A DNA stretch of 10,823 nt from contig JAJZKY010000099.1 of the NCBI GenBank assembly GCA_021803885.1, positions 1 to 10,823 on the forward strand, read 5' to 3'. Positions 5,979 to 10,823 of the stretch are shown here, one piece after another. The notes under the pieces are model-generated. The model was not told the DNA's origin. It was given only the letters and a program-made list of their open reading frames with translations, and made no database searches. Positions within the stretch are counted from its first letter, which is position 1; every line of letters starts with the position of its first letter. The translations under genes and the position numbers were made by a program. The DNA is from Planctomycetota bacterium (GTDB lineage: Bacteria; Planctomycetota; Phycisphaerae; WQYP01; JAJZKY01).

Positions 5979-8900
5979 TTAAAATCCGAACTGCTTCTTG
6001 CGGGCCATAACACCTTCGACCCAGCGCCGCTCGTCCGTCCCAGTTGGGTAAAGCGCCGAGAGCGCCTGCGCTAGCCTCCAGAACTTGCCATCACGCCCAA
6101 CGCCATCCTCGACGACAAAGCGCTTCAGCGCATCGCCGCGCCCTGCGGCAAACAGGATCATTGCCTGGTGCACCCGGTCCAGCGTCGTCTCACCGATGCG
6201 CGTCACAGTCTTTTCCTGCCAGGCAGTCTCGGTGTCTTCGGCTCCGGTCAGTTCCGCGAACATATTCATTTGTGCCGAAACTTTCTTCCGCGCTGGCCTC
6301 GCTGCTTCTTCCTCGTCCTTGCCGAAGAGATGGCGTGTGCGCTCTGCGACAGGCAGCAACCTCGCTTCGTCACCCTTGATCTCGACCAGATGTGTCAGGG
6401 TCTCGAGTGCGGCACCGAGCCCCTGCGCAATCTTGCGCGCCGCATCGTACTCCAGCTTGAAGCCGGCGGCCTTCGGTTTCTTCGCGGCTGCTTCATCCTC
6501 GTCGGTGTCTTCCTCTTCGCGCTCTTCAGTGTTGCCGTTCGCAATTGGCGCGTTCAGCGTCCAAAGCCACATGGCGGTGAGCCGTGCATCAGGTTCAAAG
6601 CCGGTAGCATCGGCGCCTTTAAAGACTTGGGTGAGGGCCTCCTTGGCTACTGCCGCCCACACGTGTTCCAGATATTCGCGCAGGACGACTGTGTCGCCGT
6701 TCGCCTTCTCTACACGGGAGTAGCGTGAGAAAACTTCCAGCGCCGGACCGAGGCATGCAAAGATCGCGTCCGCCCCTACCACACCTTCGTCGGCAAGACG
6801 AGGCATCCAATCGTGAATTCGGCGCGGCAATTCTTGCAAGACATCGCGCCAGTCGCCTACCTCATCGGCTTGGTTAGAACCATCAGGATGCTTACGTGGG
6901 CGACAGACCAGGTGTACAGAGGAGGCGAGCCTAGCCTGCCCCGCCGCAGCTATTCGGGCCTCCATCTCAGTGTCGATCGGCCAAGAACCAGTAATAATCC
7001 ACCCTGCATCAACTACCGCCTTTAGGATGGCCTCCCAGCTCGAGGTTGTTTTACTCGCAAAAACGATCGCTCCAACCCCCTCTGGTCGAATTACCCTGCG
7101 AGCTTCAGAGAAGGCCTTACCAAGTTCCCGTTCGTAAAAGGCAATGTCCTTAGTCGAGTTGCTAAGCTCATGGGGACGGTCAACCACAATTTCTGCAGCT
7201 TTTGGAACCTCATTCCCTTGCAGCATTTCGGGGTAGATTTGATAGAGCATTCGCCGCAGCCAGACGTAGAAGAAGTCTGACAAGTATGCATATGGAACGG
7301 AGTCGTAATAGGGCGGATCTGTAACCAAAGCGCTTGCTGAATCTTCTGGCAGCGGATGTGTAGTTGCTGATGCCTGCTGGATGAGCCCTCCATGCAGGTT
7401 GATTCTTGATTGCTCTTCGCATACGAAGATTACCCAGTCGAGAGCCCCGCCAAAGTCACCGCTCTTCTGCGAGAGTGGGAATACTTCGGTAAAGTCCCAA
7501 AACATTGGGATCGCCTGGCGCCCAAACGTATGGTTCACTTTCTCTCCAGTGGTGTGCCAAGAGCAAAGTGAAGTTGTGTAGTCGGACTGACGACTAACAG
7601 CTAGAGCCAAGCAAGTCTGGATAGCGGCAGAAAACTGCGGGTCTGTGTTGTTCTTTCGCAGGTCTTGCCCGATATTCAAAACGAGATCTACCAATGTTGA
7701 CAACGCTAGCGCCTGCCGCGACGAGAACAAGTCTCCCCAACGGGTCATTCCATAGAGAGGAACGCTAATACGGCGGATTTCATTGAGAGAGATCAGCTCA
7801 TCCGGGATACGGCTCAGTCGTTCGCGATTTGACGCTTGGTTTCTGCTTAGCTCGGCCTTGACCTTGTCGATCGCAAGAAAGTCCTGACTGGTTGGTAAAC
7901 GGTAAAAGCGACCTTGTTCCCCTTCTTTGCTTGAGACAACGCACATTAACCTTGCATCATCAGCGCCGCCGTGTCGGGATAATAGCTGAGCGCGAACTCT
8001 CGCGACCGGCGTGGTATACCCGAAGCAAGGGCAAGTTACAGAACCTCTTTTTACGGTTCCATCTAGGTTTGACGGAACAGCCGTAGCCGTTGGGTCGCTT
8101 TCGTCAACCCACCCGCCCGGTTTCTTCGTCATGATCGTGAATTCAACACGCTTCTCGGTGCGTTTCGGTCTCATTTGTAGCACGATAGATCGGCTGCCCT
8201 TTTTGGCCAGCCAGAGCGAGCGAATCAAGGGTACCTCAGCACCGCAACCAGGACCTTCGCATTGAATCGTCCGAGCCCACAAATAAGCCATCGGTATCGC
8301 GCCGTCGTCGCCTCGGGGATAGAAGTCCGCCAGTTTTATAGCTGCCTCATGTTTCAACCACTCACCCCACTTGCGAACCTCATCGGCGAGTCGCTGACCA
8401 TACCGCGGAATGTATTCGAGCACGACCTTGTTGAGGAGAACAGGAATGGGGTTCAGATCGCTCGCAAATGCGTCCGCACCCATACGCAGAGCTTCGAGGG
8501 GAATGGAGCCACCGCCCGCAAAAGGATCCACAACCAACGGTCGAGTTCCCGGTTCGCCACCTAATGCTCCATGTGCAGCTTGCGTGAGTGCCCGGCTCGT
8601 TTCCAAGTATTCAGTGACGGCCGAGTTGTCCCAGTTGGCAAAGTCGGCGATGAAGTCGAGCAGTGCAAAGCGCAAGATGTTCCAGTGGGCTTCATTGTGA
8701 CTGTCCAGAGCACCCTTTTGAGCCATCGCCTGCCACTTGATCCACGTCTCGTGTTCACAGCTTTCGCCCAATTCCTTGCTACGCACCGCAGCTGAAGCGA
8801 AATCGAAGATGATCTTCGTGGCACGATCCCGAAAACTCTGCGGACAGAGTGGATCTGCTGGATCGGGCCAAAGCGACGCACAGATCACGGCGCGGCAGGC

Positions 8901-9041
8901 AGCCAGCGGCCGACGTGCCCACCATATATGAAGAGTGGAGATGTGGCCATGGCGAATAGACTTCTCGCGCCGGGCGTGAGCGGAGATGCGCCGGATGGGC
9001 AGGTCGACTTCGATCAGGCGTTTCGGATACTTCTGGTTCAT
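5979..9041 (-). CDS. DUF1156-family adenine-specific DNA methylase
   Basis: 1020 residues. Residues about 8-50 form the DUF1156 signature (RLIEVDLPIRRISAHARREK, then HIWWARRPLAACR). The SAM-binding motif I is DPFAGGG (172-178), with SDLNPIP (194-200) after it. The catalytic motif IV is DPPYYDSVPYAYLSDFF (575-591), the amino-methyltransferase DPPY type, so N6-adenine (less likely N4-cytosine) methylation is expected. Between motifs I and IV lies a 400-residue insert with cysteines at 261, 265, 337 and 339 that may form a zinc ribbon and read the target. An acidic linker (about 838-850) precedes a conserved-looking C-terminal part. The start at 9041 has AGAAGG 3 nt upstream and overlaps the helicase stop as ATGA, so the two are co-translated. 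The role is probably to mark self DNA. Odd points are the lower GC of its centre and the CPCFG knuckle where a CPxCG would be usual. Confidence 0.93.
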   Translation of the reverse strand: MNQKYPKRLIEVDLPIRRISAHARREKSIRHGHISTLHIWWARRPLAACRAVICASLWPDPADPLCPQSFRDRATKIIFDFASAAVRSKELGESCEHETWIKWQAMAQKGALDSHNEAHWNILRFALLDFIADFANWDNSAVTEYLETSRALTQAAHGALGGEPGTRPLVVDPFAGGGSIPLEALRMGADAFASDLNPIPVLLNKVVLEYIPRYGQRLADEVRKWGEWLKHEAAIKLADFYPRGDDGAIPMAYLWARTIQCEGPGCGAEVPLIRSLWLAKKGSRSIVLQMRPKRTEKRVEFTIMTKKPGGWVDESDPTATAVPSNLDGTVKRGSVTCPCFGYTTPVARVRAQLLSRHGGADDARLMCVVSSKEGEQGRFYRLPTSQDFLAIDKVKAELSRNQASNRERLSRIPDELISLNEIRRISVPLYGMTRWGDLFSSRQALALSTLVDLVLNIGQDLRKNNTDPQFSAAIQTCLALAVSRQSDYTTSLCSWHTTGEKVNHTFGRQAIPMFWDFTEVFPLSQKSGDFGGALDWVIFVCEEQSRINLHGGLIQQASATTHPLPEDSASALVTDPPYYDSVPYAYLSDFFYVWLRRMLYQIYPEMLQGNEVPKAAEIVVDRPHELSNSTKDIAFYERELGKAFSEARRVIRPEGVGAIVFASKTTSSWEAILKAVVDAGWIITGSWPIDTEMEARIAAAGQARLASSVHLVCRPRKHPDGSNQADEVGDWRDVLQELPRRIHDWMPRLADEGVVGADAIFACLGPALEVFSRYSRVEKANGDTVVLREYLEHVWAAVAKEALTQVFKGADATGFEPDARLTAMWLWTLNAPIANGNTEEREEEDTDEDEAAAKKPKAAGFKLEYDAARKIAQGLGAALETLTHLVEIKGDEARLLPVAERTRHLFGKDEEEAARPARKKVSAQMNMFAELTGAEDTETAWQEKTVTRIGETTLDRVHQAMILFAAGRGDALKRFVVEDGVGRDGKFWRLAQALSALYPTGTDERRWVEGVMARKKQFGF

Positions 9042-10823
9042 TTGCCTTCTACTGTTCCAGCGTCCTCGGCAACATCCAAAATGGCCTGCGGCTTGACCTG
9101 GTAGTGTTCAATCTTCACAATCGGAAGCCAGTCCATCTGCGCCGGATTGCGAACGATTTTGATTTCGGGTTTGGTGCCGCAGTTGAAAACGACGTAGAGC
9201 CAGTAGTCCTTCTTCAGCCGCTGGGCAGTTCTGAATTCATTACTGGTGAGAGCCACGTCGCCAACAATCGAGCGGCCCTTGACCTCAATGAACCTCACTT
9301 CTATCGCAGTCTTGGGATCTTCTCGGTGTGGCCGGCGCGAGATCAGGTCGAAGCCGCGGTTGTCCTTTTCGACGCTCTCCACTTCTCGACCCTGAGATTG
9401 CTCAAACGCTATGACCGCATCGACGGCAGAGCGCTCGATCTCGTCGTCGCGGACCATGGCTGCAACGCCAGGGGAGGTCCGCTCGGGATGTGGGAGAACC
9501 CACGCAACAGCATGACGGTGAATGTCCCCAATAGTGCAGTTGCGCTCCTTTTCCAGGTCGCGGTGTCGGTTTTCAAGGCGACCATTCAGCTCTTCGAGGC
9601 GATCTTCAGCCTGTTTCAGGTTGGCGGCCATGAGTGGGCTCGTATCGCCCTTTTGCTGTGCCTCATACAATTCAGCGAACTTCAGGCTCTGCCGGTGGAT
9701 CAGCTCGTTGAGGCTAAGCTCAAGGTGACGCTTGACGGTCTCGATCTCCTTTGCCCGGTCCGCCGTTACTTCCGCCAGAAATGGAACAAGCGCCTGTTCC
9801 ACCAGGAAATGCTCCAGCGCGGTGCGATCCGCACCGGGTGAGTCCGGCACTGTGGTTCCTGCGGGCGCTGCAACCAGATCGAGCAGCAAAGTCGGCTGGC
9901 GCAGAGAAAGCGTCCCGTCCAGCTCTTCCTGAATGATGAAGAGCCGGCGATGAAGAACGTGGCCGAGACCGTCGCGGATGGCCGCAGAGTAGACGTTCAA
10001 CCGAGCCGGCGCGCTACGGTGGACATCGAAGAAGACGGCGCCCTTCTGCAACTCGCCGCTAACCGTTTCCTCAAGGTTGGCGCGTACCGTCTCAAACAAC
10101 GGGTGGCCAGGCGTAACCCACTCCGCGGTCGGGATTCGCTTAAGAATCTCCTTGTCGAAGACGATCTGCTTGTACTCGCGTCCGAGCCGGCCGAAACGGG
10201 GCTCGAGCTGCTCGCCGGTGGGCCACAGATGACGCGGCACACGCGGCGCACTGTATGTGTGTTGCCCCTTCCCCTGTTCGCTGACTGTCAGACCAGTGAT
10301 TGGAGCTGCATCGAGGAAAAAGCCTTCAATCACTTCGGGAACGAGGCGACGCTCACGAGCTTCAGCCGATTTGCCAACGATTGCAGATAAATTGAGTTCG
10401 CGCTTGGCCAATCCTTCAAGAGTCGAATTGGTGATGTTGCGAAAATGTTCGACATCGACCTGTTCAATGATGCGCTGCTTGATCAGGTCTTCAGTCATCT
10501 GGTTCCGCGAGTACATATCGCGCAGCATTTTTTCAAGCTGATTGGCCGGAAAGACCTCACCGAGAACGTTGAAGACCTTGCCTGTGCGCTTGGGATCGAG
10601 GGTATCCTCAATCTCTTCAATGCGCTCAAAAAGCTTCTGCAGAACGCGGCCTTCGCGGGTGTTGGTCGTAACGAAATTGAAGATCAGACAATCCTTTTCC
10701 TGGCCGTAGCGGTGGATGCGTCCCATCCGTTGTTCCAGGCGGATGGGGTTCCACGGAATGTCGTAATTGATCATCAACCAGCAGAATTGAAGGTTTATAC
10801 CTTCTCCGGCCGCCTCAGTAGCG
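9038..10823 (-). CDS. SNF2-family helicase with C-terminal DUF3883-like nuclease domain (5' end outside window)
   Basis: 594 residues are visible, and the gene enters from the right edge in frame. The visible part starts in helicase motif V (ATEAAGEGINLQ), followed by NYDIPWNP and motif VI QRMGRIHRYGQ (visible residues 31-41), the arginine-rich ATP-sensing motif of SNF2/RapA-like superfamily 2 proteins. The Walker A and DEAH motifs must lie upstream. A coiled-coil-prone, charged stretch covers about 355-425. Near the end are GFDLIS (Asp492) and FIEVKGR (Glu513, Lys515), then LTSNEFRTA and YWLYVV, as in DUF3883, a domain with a PD-(D/E)XK nuclease fold often fused to defence helicases. The protein probably remodels or translocates on foreign DNA. 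It overlaps the methylase start by 4 nt and is the first visible gene of the operon. An internal TTG at 10777 is not the real start, because helicase motif V lies upstream of it. Confidence 0.92.
   Translation of the reverse strand, partial: ATEAAGEGINLQFCWLMINYDIPWNPIRLEQRMGRIHRYGQEKDCLIFNFVTTNTREGRVLQKLFERIEEIEDTLDPKRTGKVFNVLGEVFPANQLEKMLRDMYSRNQMTEDLIKQRIIEQVDVEHFRNITNSTLEGLAKRELNLSAIVGKSAEARERRLVPEVIEGFFLDAAPITGLTVSEQGKGQHTYSAPRVPRHLWPTGEQLEPRFGRLGREYKQIVFDKEILKRIPTAEWVTPGHPLFETVRANLEETVSGELQKGAVFFDVHRSAPARLNVYSAAIRDGLGHVLHRRLFIIQEELDGTLSLRQPTLLLDLVAAPAGTTVPDSPGADRTALEHFLVEQALVPFLAEVTADRAKEIETVKRHLELSLNELIHRQSLKFAELYEAQQKGDTSPLMAANLKQAEDRLEELNGRLENRHRDLEKERNCTIGDIHRHAVAWVLPHPERTSPGVAAMVRDDEIERSAVDAVIAFEQSQGREVESVEKDNRGFDLISRRPHREDPKTAIEVRFIEVKGRSIVGDVALTSNEFRTAQRLKKDYWLYVVFNCGTKPEIKIVRNPAQMDWLPIVKIEHYQVKPQAILDVAEDAGTVEGK

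Noticed and set aside
5948..6013. Upstream in-frame start of the DUF499 gene at 6013
   Set aside because: It overlaps the methylase end, lacks a Shine-Dalgarno site, and adds a 22-residue leader of low plausibility; 5947 has AAGGAGT at ideal spacing.
6085..6723. 212-codon Ser/Ala-rich plus-strand frame
   Set aside because: It is the mirror of the acidic and basic C-terminal part of the methylase and has no ribosome binding site or motif.
9104..9841. 245-codon open frame on the plus strand
   Set aside because: It is antisense to the helicase gene, whose motifs and coupling are clear; the translation has no domain-like pattern.
1..10823. CRISPR array, tRNA genes or insertion sequence ends
   Set aside because: No regularly spaced direct repeats, cloverleaf-like segments, transposase motifs or terminal inverted repeats were seen on either strand.

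Overview
The window is a gene-dense bacterial segment in which every supported gene lies on the minus strand and reads from right to left. The GC content is moderately high: by-eye samples give about 51-63%. Gaps are short, and I see no tRNA, rRNA, insertion sequence, CRISPR array or convincing terminator. The host cannot be fixed from this window. The membrane-anchored TPR-CHAT protein resembles a kind I associate with Acidobacteriota, but that is a weak, memory-based impression.

Right half (about 3148-10823): a chromatin-style anti-phage or restriction-like operon. In transcription order it holds (1) the C-terminal part of an SNF2-family helicase, cut by the right edge, that ends in a DUF3883-like PD-(D/E)XK nuclease fold; (2) a 1020-residue DUF1156 adenine-specific DNA methylase with DPFAGGG and DPPY motifs, which overlaps the helicase stop by 4 nt (ATGA); (3) a DUF499 P-loop ATPase starting 31 nt after the methylase, behind a strong AAGGAGT ribosome binding site. 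DUF1156 + DUF499 + helicase is a recurring DISARM/BREX-related defence set. The likely logic is methylation of self DNA by the methylase and ATP-driven recognition or processing of unmodified DNA by the other two. The DUF3780 protein that often accompanies such sets is not in the window.

The DUF499 gene seems to carry a frameshift near its 3' end (around 3313-3316). The annotated frame stops at 3263, but a neighbouring frame continues from the same spot to 3148 with a sequence that reads like the genuine family C-terminus. This is either a disabling mutation or a 2-nt sequencing or assembly error in an A run.

Left half (1-3147): after a 124-nt gap with a possible sigma70-type promoter comes a membrane-anchored TPR-CHAT protein with its His/Cys caspase-like residues intact. 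It overlaps by 38 nt a gene whose first 80 or so residues look like the N-terminus of an S41-type (C-terminal-processing-like) peptidase. That gene then loses sense. In another frame, the last roughly 110 nt of the window encode a CDGSH iron-sulfur motif with no start codon. The left edge therefore looks like a junction of two broken genes, or an assembly join.

The most interesting points are the frameshifted ATPase in an otherwise intact defence operon, the nuclease-tailed helicase, the lower-GC core of the methylase, and the TPR-CHAT plus peptidase pair directly downstream of the defence module.
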